Positions 23,083 to 32,376 of a stretch of DNA of 38,919 nt are shown piece by piece; the first letter of the stretch is position 1; each line of letters starts with the position of its first letter. The stretch is from PSLL01 sp964389705. GTDB lineage: Bacteria; Desulfobacterota_D; UBA1144; Nemesobacterales; CSP1-2. The translations under genes were made by a program, and so were the position numbers. The notes beneath the pieces were generated by a model. It worked only from the letters and a program-made list of their open reading frames with translations. It made no database searches and had not been told where the DNA came from. The DNA lies in assembly GCA_964389705.1 (NCBI GenBank), contig CAYMEO010000013.1, positions 1 through 38,919 on the forward strand, in the 5' to 3' direction.

Positions 23083-24024
23083 TTAAAGTTTCTTCTCAAT
23101 GTAGGCCGTTTTCTTTACATCTTCGAGCCATGCCTTTATGGCATTTTCAACCTTTTGCTGGTAGAGAGTTTCCCTTATTTCATCCTCTTTGGATTTATCA
23201 AGGGAAGCTGTTTCCGACCTTTTTTTGTCAATGACCTTTATTATATGATACCCATCGGAGGACCTAATGGGGCCTACAATCCCTCCAACGGGGGCCTCTT
23301 CTATTGCCTTTTCAACCACCTCTGCCAGTTCTCCCTTTTTAAAATAACCCAGGTCTCCTCCATTCCCGGCCGATGAAGCGTCTTTAGAATATTTCTTTGC
23401 AAGCTCTCCGAAATCCTTTCCCGATGTGGCTAGTTTAGCCACCTCTTGGGCGAGTTTCTGTGCTTGTTCTTCATCGTCCGGTGACGCGACTGGGATTAAA
23501 ATGTGGGCGATTCTTATCTCTGATGAGGATTCCAGCTTTCCTCTATTTTCTTCATAGTATTTTTTTATCTCGTCCTCTGTTACGGCGATCTGTCCCTGGA
23601 GCTGAGCCCCAATGAGCTTATTGGCAAGGAGTTGTCTTCTCCATTGCTCTCTAAAGGCTTGGGGGGTGAGATTTTGCTTCTTTAAAACCTCTGCCAACTG
23701 TTCATCTGTTAGATTAAATTTTGCCTTTACGCCATCTATGGCTGCATCCACATCCTTTTCCGTTACCTGAATCCCTAGCTTCTTTGCCTCCTGCTCAAGC
23801 AGTTTTACCTCTATCATATTCTCTAGGACCTGACCTTGTGTCTGAGTATCTCCCGGACTCTTATTATCGAAGATTTGGACTTCTTCTTTTAGCTCTGATA
23901 GCGTTATTACATCGTCATTTACAACGGCAACAACCCTATCTATAACCTCTCCTGAGATTGAGGGTTTTGAAAATGAGAAAAGCCATAGAGAAACTAGAAA
24001 GAGTAATTTCAATTTATTATTCAT
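23083..24024 (-). CDS. SurA-like periplasmic peptidyl-prolyl isomerase
   Basis: SurA-type chaperones escort outer-membrane proteins through the periplasm. The 313 residues begin with a signal peptide (KLKLLFLVSLWLFSFSKPSISG), then the SurA N-domain (VIDRVVAVVNDDVITLSELKEEV) and one parvulin domain near 165-270. That domain has IAHILIPVASPDDEE, FGELAKKYSKDASSAGNGGD and GPIRSSDGYHIIKVID. It has one parvulin domain where E. coli SurA has two. Its ATG overlaps the upstream PpiC lipoprotein gene by 4 nt, and it is the last gene of the mfd operon. Confidence 0.88.
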   Translation of the reverse strand: MNNKLKLLFLVSLWLFSFSKPSISGEVIDRVVAVVNDDVITLSELKEEVQIFDNKSPGDTQTQGQVLENMIEVKLLEQEAKKLGIQVTEKDVDAAIDGVKAKFNLTDEQLAEVLKKQNLTPQAFREQWRRQLLANKLIGAQLQGQIAVTEDEIKKYYEENRGKLESSSEIRIAHILIPVASPDDEEQAQKLAQEVAKLATSGKDFGELAKKYSKDASSAGNGGDLGYFKKGELAEVVEKAIEEAPVGGIVGPIRSSDGYHIIKVIDKKRSETASLDKSKEDEIRETLYQQKVENAIKAWLEDVKKTAYIEKKL

Positions 24025-24902
24025 CTTACGCTTATCTCCTTTAGGTTATCTTCAAAAATCTCTACCCCCATTTTTTCCCTAAGCCTTTTAGTATATTCTG
24101 AGAATACCTTTTTTTTCAACTCAATTTCAATCCTTCCTTTAACCTGATCAAGCGGCGGAATCTTTGCACCTTCGGTTACCTTTATTATATGGAATCCGTT
24201 TTCTGTCTCTATGGGATCGCTAATCTCTCCCTCTTTTAGGCTGAAGATTTTATTTTCAAATTCGGGAGAAAGCCTACCCCTTGATATATATCCAATATCT
24301 CCTCCCCGCTTTTTTGATACCGGGTCATCGGAGAATTCATTCACGAGATTTTCAAATCTCTCTCCCGACTTAGCCCTTTTTGCGACAATATCGGCTTTGG
24401 CCCTTGCCTTATCCTTTGTAATTCCTTTTGCCGGGTCTATTTTAATGAATATATGGCTTATTCTAATCTCCTCAAGGTCCTTTGGGTTTTGTCTATAGTA
24501 GTTCTCTATATCCTTTTCACTGATTTTCTGGTTTATTGCCTCCTGACTGAGAGCCTGAATTAAAAGCCGCCTCCGGTATCTCTCTAGGCTCTCTTTGATG
24601 TCTTCTCTTCTATCAATCCCTTCCCTTTCGGCCTCTTTGTATAAGACCATTTGATTTATGTATGAATCGAGATACTCCTTTAATCTTTGAGGGGATGATA
24701 GGTAAATCATCCGCTGGTTGGGGGGGAGGGTCTCAAGGGATTTAACTAAATCCCCTTTTGTAATCTCTTCTCCTCCTACTTTTGCCACCACTGTGGAGCC
24801 TTTATTAAGGATTCTTGCGTTTCTTTGTCTGTAGAAGTTATCGAAGTCGCTACAGCCAAGGATGAGTGTTATCATGGATAAGAGGGTGATAAATATTCTC
24901 AT
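24021..24902 (-). CDS. PpiC-type peptidyl-prolyl isomerase, predicted lipoprotein
   Basis: This is a 293-residue parvulin-family foldase. The N-terminus MRIFITLLSMITLILGCSDF carries a lipobox (LILGC, Cys17), so the protein should be lipid-anchored. A SurA-like N-terminal helical region (VGGEEITKGDLVKSLETLPP) is followed by a parvulin domain near 145-245 (ISHIFIKIDPAKGIT, FSDDPVSKKRGGDIGYISRG, ENGFHIIKVTE). GAGGAG lies 8 nt before the ATG. The order mfd, PpiC, PpiC/SurA, which I recall from Geobacter-type genomes, suggests a shared operon. The folding substrates are unknown. Confidence 0.88.
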   Translation of the reverse strand: MRIFITLLSMITLILGCSDFDNFYRQRNARILNKGSTVVAKVGGEEITKGDLVKSLETLPPNQRMIYLSSPQRLKEYLDSYINQMVLYKEAEREGIDRREDIKESLERYRRRLLIQALSQEAINQKISEKDIENYYRQNPKDLEEIRISHIFIKIDPAKGITKDKARAKADIVAKRAKSGERFENLVNEFSDDPVSKKRGGDIGYISRGRLSPEFENKIFSLKEGEISDPIETENGFHIIKVTEGAKIPPLDQVKGRIEIELKKKVFSEYTKRLREKMGVEIFEDNLKEISVR

Positions 24903-25037
24903 TTTGGCATCTCCTCAGTGTATGGGTTTTCAGCGTTTATTTGAGAAACTGATTTATACATGGATATTAATGTGAACTATAAAAATTCGATTTCCGATTT
25001 CAGGAGAGCAGACACATGTCACTCAAACAAATCTCTT

Positions 25038-28000
25038 TTATAACCTCATTCTATTTAGTCGCCTAAGCTGCCTTTTTATCTCACCTATAGCTTCTGATGG
25101 TTTATGAAAAATTCTCAACCTTCCACTTGGCCTAAGTCGGTGATAAATAGGCGATTTTTGGAGAAAGATTATAACTGTTTCTTCGTCTTTTATCTCTATC
25201 CTTTGAGCGAGTATCTCTTTCATTAGGAGTTTTATCTCTACCGCTTCAAGGAGATTCAAGGCCGGCTCCGGTAGGTCTCCGAATCTGTCTTTGAGTTCGC
25301 CTTTGATTTCTCTGAGTTCTTTCTCCGATGAGATGGAAGAGATTTTCTTATAAAAAATCAGCCTCTGGGTGCCTTCGCCTATATAATCATCGGGAAGAAA
25401 AGCGGGGAGATTTAACCTTATTTCCGGCTCGTATTCTATCTGTGTTTCATCATTCTTGAGTTTTCTAATTGCCTTGTCGAGCATATCTAAATAAAGTTCG
25501 AGTCCCACGTCTGATATGTGCCCCGACTGCTCGGTGCCGAATAGGTTTCCCGCTCCTCGAATCTCAAGGTCCGACAGCGCAAGCTTAAACCCGGAGCCCA
25601 GATCGCTCAGCTCCGCAATTGCCTTGAGCCTCCTCTTTGCATCCGGCGTAAGCACACCCATGCTCGGAATGAGGAAATAGGCATAAGCCTTCTTCTCAGA
25701 CCTCCCCACCCTTCCTCGGAGCTGATATAGGTCGGCAAGGCCGAATGTATGGGCGTCGTCTACGATTATTGTGTTTGCCCTTGGAATATCAAGCCCGGAT
25801 TCCACAATTGCGGTTGTAACGAGGACATCGGTTTCCCCATGTATGAATTTGGATATGCTCTTTTCTAACCTCCTCTCTTCCATTCTTCCATGGGTGATAT
25901 CAATCGTGGCTTCGGGCACGAGTTTTCTTATCTCTTCTGATACACTGAAAATATCCTCAATTCTATTATGAATAAAAAACACTGCCCCCCCGCGTCTGAG
26001 CTCCCTTGAGATTGCCTCTCGGATTAAATCATTATTGAACTGAGAGACATATGTCTCAACTGACTGCCTTCCTTCGGGAGGGGTGTTTATGAGGCTTATG
26101 TCCCGAATTCCGGTAAGAGACAATTGCAGTGTACGCGGAATCGGGGTTGCACTTAGCGTCAGTACATCAACTGCCATTTTTAAATTCCTTAATCTCTCTT
26201 TGTGTGCCGCACCAAATCTCTGCTCTTCATCAATTATTGTAAGGCCAAGGTCCTTAAATTTAACCCTATTTCCTAGGAGCTTGTGGGTTCCTATTATAAT
26301 GTCTATTGTGCCGTCTTCGAGCTTTTTCAGTATTTCTTTTTCCTCTTTTTGCGTTCTGAATCTCGAGAGCATATCTACTATTACCGGATACCCCTTCAGT
26401 CTTTCCGTAAATGTAATATAGTGCTGGTAGGCAAGAAGTGTCGTGGGGACAAGAACGGCAACCTGTTTTCCGTCCATTACGGCTTTAAACGCCGCTCTTA
26501 TTGCGACCTCCGTTTTTCCAAACCCTACGTCACCGCATATAAGCCTGTCCATGACCCTCGGCGATTCCATATCGCTCATAACGTCCTCAATTGCCGCTTC
26601 TTGATCCGATGTCTCTTCGTATGGAAAGGCAAGCTCGAACTCCCTAAAGAGATTATCCTTCTTTGAAAATTGGAACCCCTTTTCGATTTTTCTTCTGGCG
26701 TAGAGCTCGACGAGTTCTTTTGCAATGTTCTCTACTGCTCTTTTTACCCTTCTTACGACCCTCTTCCAGTTTTGGTGCCCCAGCCTGTCAATTCTCGGAG
26801 GCTTTTCCCCTCCTAAGTATCTCTGAACGAGCTTGAATTTATCTATGGGCACATAAACCTTATCTCCACCCTCGTATTCACACTCAAGAAAATCGGCCTC
26901 AACCCTTTCGAACTTGAGCCTTCTGAGGCCTTTAAAGATTCCTATTCCGAAATCCATATGGACAATGTAGTCACCGGGCTTTAGTTCGCTAAATGACGTT
27001 ATAAAGGCCGACGGGATGTCCCTTATCCTGTTTATAGGTCTTCCCCTTTTTCTCTCTCCAAATACCTCTTTCTCAGTTAATACTACAATCCTCCCCTCAG
27101 GGAAAATAAACCCTGATGAAAGACCGCCAACGTGAGTCTGGACGTCTTCTACTCCGCGCTCGTAGAGTATCTTTCCGATTCTTTTACACTCGACTTGGGT
27201 CTGTAGAACTATGTGAACAGAGAGTCCGGAAGCCAGCCAATCTCGAATATACTCAAAAAGGGGATCAAAAGGGGAATCGAATCCTTCCCTTTTAATTGAG
27301 ATTTTATCGGTGTCGAACCGTATTTCTTCTACTCCATCTTCGAGAATCTCTATTGGTTCAATAAGAATCCTCTGAAATCTTGACATCTCATCCTCGATTT
27401 GATTCTCCGAAAGATAGAGTTCTGAAACATCGGGGGTAACCTTTATGTGTTTTTTTAAGGCAGTTCTAATCTCGGATAGAGAGTTAAGGGAATTTTCAAT
27501 TGACTTTGAGATTTCCCCGGAGTCATCAAATACGATTAAAGCATCGGCGGGTATGTAATCAAATACAGTGCTTAGATTCGGATAGAATGAGGGAAGAAGC
27601 CATTCCACTTCTGGAAATCGAGTCCCCTTTTCGATCTCTTCGATGAGTGAGAGCTTGATAGAGGCAGGTGTTTCTTGCTCCTCTACCTTTTTTCTTATAT
27701 ATGATAGGGATTGTTTGATTGACTCCGGAGTAAGTATTACTTCACTTGCAGGAAGAACTATAACGCTATCTAATTTCTCTATGGATTTTTGGTTATCTGT
27801 GCTGAAATACCTGATTGAGCCGATTTCATCTCCTATGAATTCCAATCTTATGGGATTTCCAGATCCGGGGGAAAACAAATCAACTATTGCGCCTCTTAAA
27901 CTCATCTCTCCTATATTCTCAACAAAGTCCACGCGGATATAGCCCATCTGAATGAGTTTTGATATAAATTCATCCCTTGATATTTCGATTCCTTTTTGAA

Positions 28001-28430
28001 TCTGGATTATGGAATTGTGAAAAATGCCTTTTGGAATTCTCTTTTCAAGTATGGCTGGTGCCTCAGCTAAGAGGATTCTTTTCTCTTTTGCAGAGTGCAG
28101 CCAGCTTATGCGCTCCGTTATCTCTTTTGAGACAGACGAAAATATGACTCCCTTTGAATTCAGTTGTTTTTTCTGGAGAAGAGGGGGTTTCTCTCCTGAA
28201 TAAAACGCAATATCCTCTGCTGCTGCCTCTCCGACCTCCCTTGAGGGGACAAGATAAAGAATCGGTCTTTCCAGCCTTTTAGCCAGTTCTGAGATAACAT
28301 AAAATTTAGATGAGCCTTCTAATCCGGAGAGCTTTAGAGCCTTTTTTCCGCCCTTTATCTTTTCAATGAGCTGGATGAAGGTGGTAGAATAATTAAAAAA
28401 GATTTTTTTTGCAGGTTCGATAACCACCAT
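25038..28430 (-). CDS. mfd: Transcription-repair coupling factor Mfd
   Basis: Mfd pushes stalled RNA polymerase off DNA lesions and recruits UvrA. Its 1130 residues show the UvrB-like N-terminal module, the RNA-polymerase-interacting domain (SELKPGDYIVHMDFGIGIF), a RecG-like translocase with Walker A (GDVGFGKTEVA, near 630), DEEQRFG (near 733), TLSATPIPRTLQ and the C-terminal helicase motif LYQLRGRVGRS, then the TRCF domain. No Shine-Dalgarno precedes the ATG. A perfect TATAAT ends 5 nt upstream, so the message is probably leaderless; the GTG one codon downstream is an alternative start. Two foldase genes follow. Confidence 0.96.
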   Translation of the reverse strand: MVVIEPAKKIFFNYSTTFIQLIEKIKGGKKALKLSGLEGSSKFYVISELAKRLERPILYLVPSREVGEAAAEDIAFYSGEKPPLLQKKQLNSKGVIFSSVSKEITERISWLHSAKEKRILLAEAPAILEKRIPKGIFHNSIIQIQKGIEISRDEFISKLIQMGYIRVDFVENIGEMSLRGAIVDLFSPGSGNPIRLEFIGDEIGSIRYFSTDNQKSIEKLDSVIVLPASEVILTPESIKQSLSYIRKKVEEQETPASIKLSLIEEIEKGTRFPEVEWLLPSFYPNLSTVFDYIPADALIVFDDSGEISKSIENSLNSLSEIRTALKKHIKVTPDVSELYLSENQIEDEMSRFQRILIEPIEILEDGVEEIRFDTDKISIKREGFDSPFDPLFEYIRDWLASGLSVHIVLQTQVECKRIGKILYERGVEDVQTHVGGLSSGFIFPEGRIVVLTEKEVFGERKRGRPINRIRDIPSAFITSFSELKPGDYIVHMDFGIGIFKGLRRLKFERVEADFLECEYEGGDKVYVPIDKFKLVQRYLGGEKPPRIDRLGHQNWKRVVRRVKRAVENIAKELVELYARRKIEKGFQFSKKDNLFREFELAFPYEETSDQEAAIEDVMSDMESPRVMDRLICGDVGFGKTEVAIRAAFKAVMDGKQVAVLVPTTLLAYQHYITFTERLKGYPVIVDMLSRFRTQKEEKEILKKLEDGTIDIIIGTHKLLGNRVKFKDLGLTIIDEEQRFGAAHKERLRNLKMAVDVLTLSATPIPRTLQLSLTGIRDISLINTPPEGRQSVETYVSQFNNDLIREAISRELRRGGAVFFIHNRIEDIFSVSEEIRKLVPEATIDITHGRMEERRLEKSISKFIHGETDVLVTTAIVESGLDIPRANTIIVDDAHTFGLADLYQLRGRVGRSEKKAYAYFLIPSMGVLTPDAKRRLKAIAELSDLGSGFKLALSDLEIRGAGNLFGTEQSGHISDVGLELYLDMLDKAIRKLKNDETQIEYEPEIRLNLPAFLPDDYIGEGTQRLIFYKKISSISSEKELREIKGELKDRFGDLPEPALNLLEAVEIKLLMKEILAQRIEIKDEETVIIFLQKSPIYHRLRPSGRLRIFHKPSEAIGEIKRQLRRLNRMRL

Positions 28431-28435
28431 TTAAT

Positions 28436-28441
28436 ATTATA
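28436..28441 (-). promoter_or_regulatory. -10 element for mfd
   Basis: A perfect TATAAT on the minus strand, 5 nt before the ATG, which puts transcription start at or within one base of the start codon. No good -35 at 16-18 nt (GGGGCA-like). Confidence 0.4.
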
Positions 28442-28538
28442 ACGGAAAGTTTTTGCCTTGCCCCTTTAGAGGGATTTAGGATTGTGGTAGTTTTTTGTTA
28501 TAGTCCTTAGTATTAAACTAAAGTATTAAACATAAGCT

Positions 28539-29094
28539 ATGGAAAGGCTAAAAGTCATCGAAAATATTAAGCTAACTTATGAAGATTATTTGCTCCTCCC
28601 TGAGGACCGAAATCGTTATGAGATCTTAGATGGAGAGCTTAATGTGACACATGCACCAACAACCAAACATCAGACTGTCTCCGGAAATCTTTTTGCATTG
28701 CTTTACCAATACGTAAGGGAAAACAGTAAAGGTCTTTTCCGCACCGATTGATGTGGTTTTAGATGAATCTACAATAGTTCAGCCAGACATCATCTTCATC
28801 AGCAAAGAAAGGGGGGGAATTATTACGGAGAAGGATGTGCAAGGCGCGCCGGATTTGATTATCGAAATCCTTTCCCCAAATACGGTTAAGATTGGCCGGT
28901 TAAGGAAAATGCAGATTTATCTACGTTATGGAGTCAAGCATTATTGGCTGGTTGATCCTGATACAGAAACGCTAGAGATTTATAAACTGGAGTCCAACAA
29001 ATACCATGTCGTAGGCGGTTTTGAAAAAGATAATGTCTTTGAACCTGAAATCCTTCCAGGGCTGAGAATCACACCTTCTGAAATCTGGGAGTAA
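28539..29094 (+). pseudogene. Uma2-family (DUF820) PD-(D/E)XK-like protein, frameshifted
   Basis: The first frame (28539-28751) encodes the N-terminal part, with YEDYLLLPEDRNRYEILDGE and the HQTVSGNLFALLYQYV helix, then stops at TGA. The second frame continues without a gap as VFSAPIDVVLDESTIVQPDI, DLIIEILSPNT and RYGVKHYWLVDP, which is the rest of the domain. The join is at 28728-28734 (AAAGGTCTTTTCC): one extra G, or two missing bases, explains it. Combined length (about 185 residues) equals an intact Uma2 protein. Uma2 proteins are restriction-endonuclease-fold proteins of unclear function. It is either a real pseudogene or a sequence error. Confidence 0.75.
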
Positions 29095-29117
29095 AGGCAG
29101 GGTGCAATGTGTCTGTA

Positions 29118-30197
29118 CTAAATTTTCTTAATCTCCTCTATAATCAACCTTCCTATCTCTCTACACCCAACTCTTTTCATCCCCTCTTTATAAATGTCAG
29201 CGGTTCTATAGCCCTTTTCAAGTACATTTCTTATAGCCCAGTCAATCTCATCTGCCGCCTTGTCCATATTAAATGAATACCTGAGCATCATCGCCGAAGA
29301 GAGTATAGAGGCAATTGGGTTTGCAATATCCTTTCCTGCAATGTCTGGGGCGCTTCCATGAACGGGTTCGTATATGGCTCCACTGTCTCCGAGGCTTGCC
29401 GAGGGAAGCATACCAAGTGAGCCTGTGAGCTGTGCGGCCTCATCGCTTAGAATATCTCCAAACATATTGTCTGCCAGTATCACATCGAAGCTCTTGGGTC
29501 TTCTTATAAGCTGCATTGCAGCATTATCTACGTAGAGGTGCTCAAGCTCGATGTCGGGAAACTCCTCTTTTCCAATCCTGGTTACTGTTTTTCTCCAGAG
29601 TTCCATAACATCGAGTATGTTTGCCTTATCAACCGATGTCAGTTTTTTCCTTCTTTTTCTCGCGATCCCAAAGGCCGTTCTTGCTATCCTCTCAATCTCG
29701 GATGTGGTATAGACAAGTGTGTTTATCCCTTTTTCCTCCCCATTTGGGAGTTTTGTGATGCCGCGTGGGGTGCCAAAGTATATTCCTCCCGTGAGTTCCC
29801 TTACGACCATAATGTCTACGCCTTCTACAACATCGCTCTTTAGGGTTGATGCGTCTTGAAGAGGTGGGTACACGACGGCGGGTCTTAGATTCGCATATGC
29901 TTCTAATCCCTTTCTAAGTGCGAGAAGCCCCCTTTCGGGTCTTATTTCATATTCGAGATTGTCCCATTTCGGTCCCCCTACTGCTCCAAGAAGAACGGCA
30001 TCGGATGATTTTGCCTTTTTTAGAACCTCATCTGTTACCGGAACCCCATAAGTGTCAATTGAACATCCGCCAAATAAAGCGGTTTCAAATTCAAATTCGA
30101 CTCTGTGCTTCTCCCCTATAACCTTGAGAATATCCACGCTTACCTCTGTTACCTCTGCTCCAATCCCATCTCCTGGAAGAACGAGAATCTTAGGCAC
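29118..30197 (-). CDS. leuB: 3-isopropylmalate dehydrogenase
   Basis: LeuB oxidatively decarboxylates 3-isopropylmalate with NAD in leucine synthesis. GTG at 30197 is the start: GGGGAG lies 7 nt upstream and the protein then begins at the family consensus (V/M)PKILVLPGDGIGAEV. The frame is open for 10 more codons to an ATG at 30227, but those residues are not conserved. The 359 residues carry RELTGGIYFG, the Lys/Asp active-site region (VDKANILDVMELW), NMFGDILSDEAAQ with metal-binding Asp residues, and HGSAPDIAGKDIANP. No other leu genes are nearby. Confidence 0.95.
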   Translation of the reverse strand: MPKILVLPGDGIGAEVTEVSVDILKVIGEKHRVEFEFETALFGGCSIDTYGVPVTDEVLKKAKSSDAVLLGAVGGPKWDNLEYEIRPERGLLALRKGLEAYANLRPAVVYPPLQDASTLKSDVVEGVDIMVVRELTGGIYFGTPRGITKLPNGEEKGINTLVYTTSEIERIARTAFGIARKRRKKLTSVDKANILDVMELWRKTVTRIGKEEFPDIELEHLYVDNAAMQLIRRPKSFDVILADNMFGDILSDEAAQLTGSLGMLPSASLGDSGAIYEPVHGSAPDIAGKDIANPIASILSSAMMLRYSFNMDKAADEIDWAIRNVLEKGYRTADIYKEGMKRVGCREIGRLIIEEIKKI

Positions 30198-30314
30198 CTT
30201 AAATCTCCCCTGTTGATTTTTTTTCAATCACTTCGTATTCTACCCATGAACGGGCAATTAGGAAAGTGTTTAAATTTTTTGTTTGAGATATAAAATATAC
30301 AGTGCCAATGGGCA

Positions 30315-30414
30315 NNNNNNNNNNNNNNNNNNNNNNNNNNNNNNNNNNNNNNNNNNNNNNNNNNNNNNNNNNNNNNNNNNNNNNNNNNNNNNNNNNNNNN
30401 NNNNNNNNNNNNNN
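30315..30414. other. Assembly gap (100 N)
   Basis: Exactly 100 N between leuB and the TMTC-like gene. The flanks (GCCAATGGGCA / GATTGAATTCG) show no duplicated overlap; the true size is unknown. Confidence 0.99.
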
Positions 30415-30429
30415 GATTGAATTCGTTGA

Positions 30430-32364
30430 ATGAAAAGGTCGCCTAAAAAGGGGAAAGGAGACAAAAGAAATGAGATCAGGAGAAATAAAGTAGAGGTCTC
30501 CTCTTTTGATAAGACCGGCTCAATTCGGAGATTAATTGAGCATAAAACAATCGTTGCGATCTTTTTGTTCTTTATCTGTTTTATTGTGTTTGTCCCTTCT
30601 CTGAGAAACGGCTTTGTTTGGGATGATGTGTATTACATACAGAATAATCCTGACCGTTTCAGATTTTCTGATATAAGACCCGGATTGTTCCTCAATATTA
30701 AAAGCCACGAAGGGCCTTCCTATTACCGCCCAATCTTATTTATTTCATTTGTGATAGACCACGGAATCTGGGGGCTTTCTCCGTTTGGATTTCACCTAAG
30801 TAATATCATTTTTTATTCCCTCTCGACGGTGCTGTTTTACCTTTTGGCCCTTTTTGTGCTCGAAGAATTCAGAGTAGATGGAAAAGAGGCCAAGGCATTC
30901 TTATCTTCGCTTTTTTTTGCATTTTATCCCGCTCATATTGAATCGGTCTCGTGGATTTCGGGGAGAATGGATTTACTCTGTAGCCTGTTTTTATTTCTGG
31001 CATTTGTATTTCATATACTTTCTTACAGGAGATTGCGATTTTTGGCTTTGACCGGCATCTGTTTTTCCCTTTCTCTTCTTTCAAAGGAGGTTGCCGTTGC
31101 CTTTCCAATTGTTGTCTTAGTGTTTGATGTGCTCAGCCGTAGATTTAAAAGTCCCAGTAATATATTGAGATACGCTGTTTATGGGGTTTTAATCTTAATC
31201 TATTTCTATTTAAGGGGAAGGGCAATTCTTCCTGAATCTAATATTGGAGGTATGCAACAGTCCCCCCATGATACTCATAGAATTCTTCAAATTTGGCAGG
31301 CTCTGGGGATTCTTCTACGGACTTATCTCTTCTACATAAAGAAGCTCCTTTTTCCTTTTGACATAAATCCATTTATAACAACTGTGCCCCGGGGTCTATC
31401 CTATTTGATCTCTTCGATCCTCGTTATTTTACTTTTGTGTGCTATTAGTTTTATATCAATAAGAAAGAAGGAATATGTTACCGCCTTTAGCATATCTTGG
31501 GTCTTTATTACTATAGGCCCCTCTTCTCTTGTTGCAGTTATACCAGTTTCTGCAACGCCTCTTGCCGATCGTTACTTATACATTCCTTCTGCTGGGTACT
31601 GCTTGCTCATAGGCTATTTAATATTAAGAGAGAGGATGGGGTATAAAAAATTGAGTTATGCCTTTGGCCTTGCCCTTTGTCTGTCCTATCTGATTTTCTC
31701 AATTAGAGGGCAGGGCATATGGAAAGACGACTTGACCTTTTGGAGGGATATATCGAAAAGGTCTCCTGATGAATTTATTCCACATATAAAATACGGAGCG
31801 GTACTGATGGGTGTGGGAAGAACGGATGAGGCGATTGAGGAGTTTCTAACCGCATTTAACATTGCTGGTGAGGGCAATAGGAAAGCAAGGGCTATAGTAG
31901 CAACTGATATTGGAATCGCATATACAGATAAAGGCGACTATAAAAATGCGGAGGAGTGGTTAGTTAAAGCCCTTTATTACGACCCTACGCGTGAGGATGC
32001 GAATTTTCAGATGGGTTATATTTATTTTGTAAAGTGGGATCTAAGGAATGCAGAAGAATGGTTTCTTAAAGCCCTCAGATATGATCCGGGTGACGAAAGG
32101 GTGTATTATCATCTGGGCGCTACTTATCTCCTAAGGGCTGAACGTGAGAATTATATTCCTGGTTATGAGATGGCAGAGAGGTATTTGAAAAGGGCATTAG
32201 AACTATCGGATTCCCATGGGGATACACACCTTGTTTTGGCGAAGGTATACTCCGACATTGGGGAGAGGGAAAAAGCAATAGAGCACGCTAAGAAGGCCCT
32301 TCAAATGGGACTTACCGAACCGTTGGCTAAACAGGCGCATGAGATACTAGGAATGGGTAATTAG
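30430..32364 (+). CDS. TMTC-like multi-pass membrane protein with TPR repeats (putative O-glycosyltransferase)
   Basis: The N-terminal about 430 residues contain some 9-11 hydrophobic helices. The first periplasmic loop has WDDVYYIQNN (Asp65/Asp66), the acidic signature of GT-C lipid-phosphate-sugar transferases. HIESVSWISGRMDLLCSLF and a later ADRYLYIPSAGYCLL resemble the DUF1736/TMTC core. From about 465 to the end lie four or five TPR units (GDYKNAEEWLVKALYYDP, WDLRNAEEWFLKALRYDP). By family analogy it may O-mannosylate proteins, with the TPRs binding acceptors, but this is inferred. A TGA directly before the ATG closes the frame, so the N-terminus is complete despite the gap; there is no Shine-Dalgarno. 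Confidence 0.8.
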   Translation: MKRSPKKGKGDKRNEIRRNKVEVSSFDKTGSIRRLIEHKTIVAIFLFFICFIVFVPSLRNGFVWDDVYYIQNNPDRFRFSDIRPGLFLNIKSHEGPSYYRPILFISFVIDHGIWGLSPFGFHLSNIIFYSLSTVLFYLLALFVLEEFRVDGKEAKAFLSSLFFAFYPAHIESVSWISGRMDLLCSLFLFLAFVFHILSYRRLRFLALTGICFSLSLLSKEVAVAFPIVVLVFDVLSRRFKSPSNILRYAVYGVLILIYFYLRGRAILPESNIGGMQQSPHDTHRILQIWQALGILLRTYLFYIKKLLFPFDINPFITTVPRGLSYLISSILVILLLCAISFISIRKKEYVTAFSISWVFITIGPSSLVAVIPVSATPLADRYLYIPSAGYCLLIGYLILRERMGYKKLSYAFGLALCLSYLIFSIRGQGIWKDDLTFWRDISKRSPDEFIPHIKYGAVLMGVGRTDEAIEEFLTAFNIAGEGNRKARAIVATDIGIAYTDKGDYKNAEEWLVKALYYDPTREDANFQMGYIYFVKWDLRNAEEWFLKALRYDPGDERVYYHLGATYLLRAERENYIPGYEMAERYLKRALELSDSHGDTHLVLAKVYSDIGEREKAIEHAKKALQMGLTEPLAKQAHEILGMGN

Positions 32365-32376
32365 GATCTTCCACCC

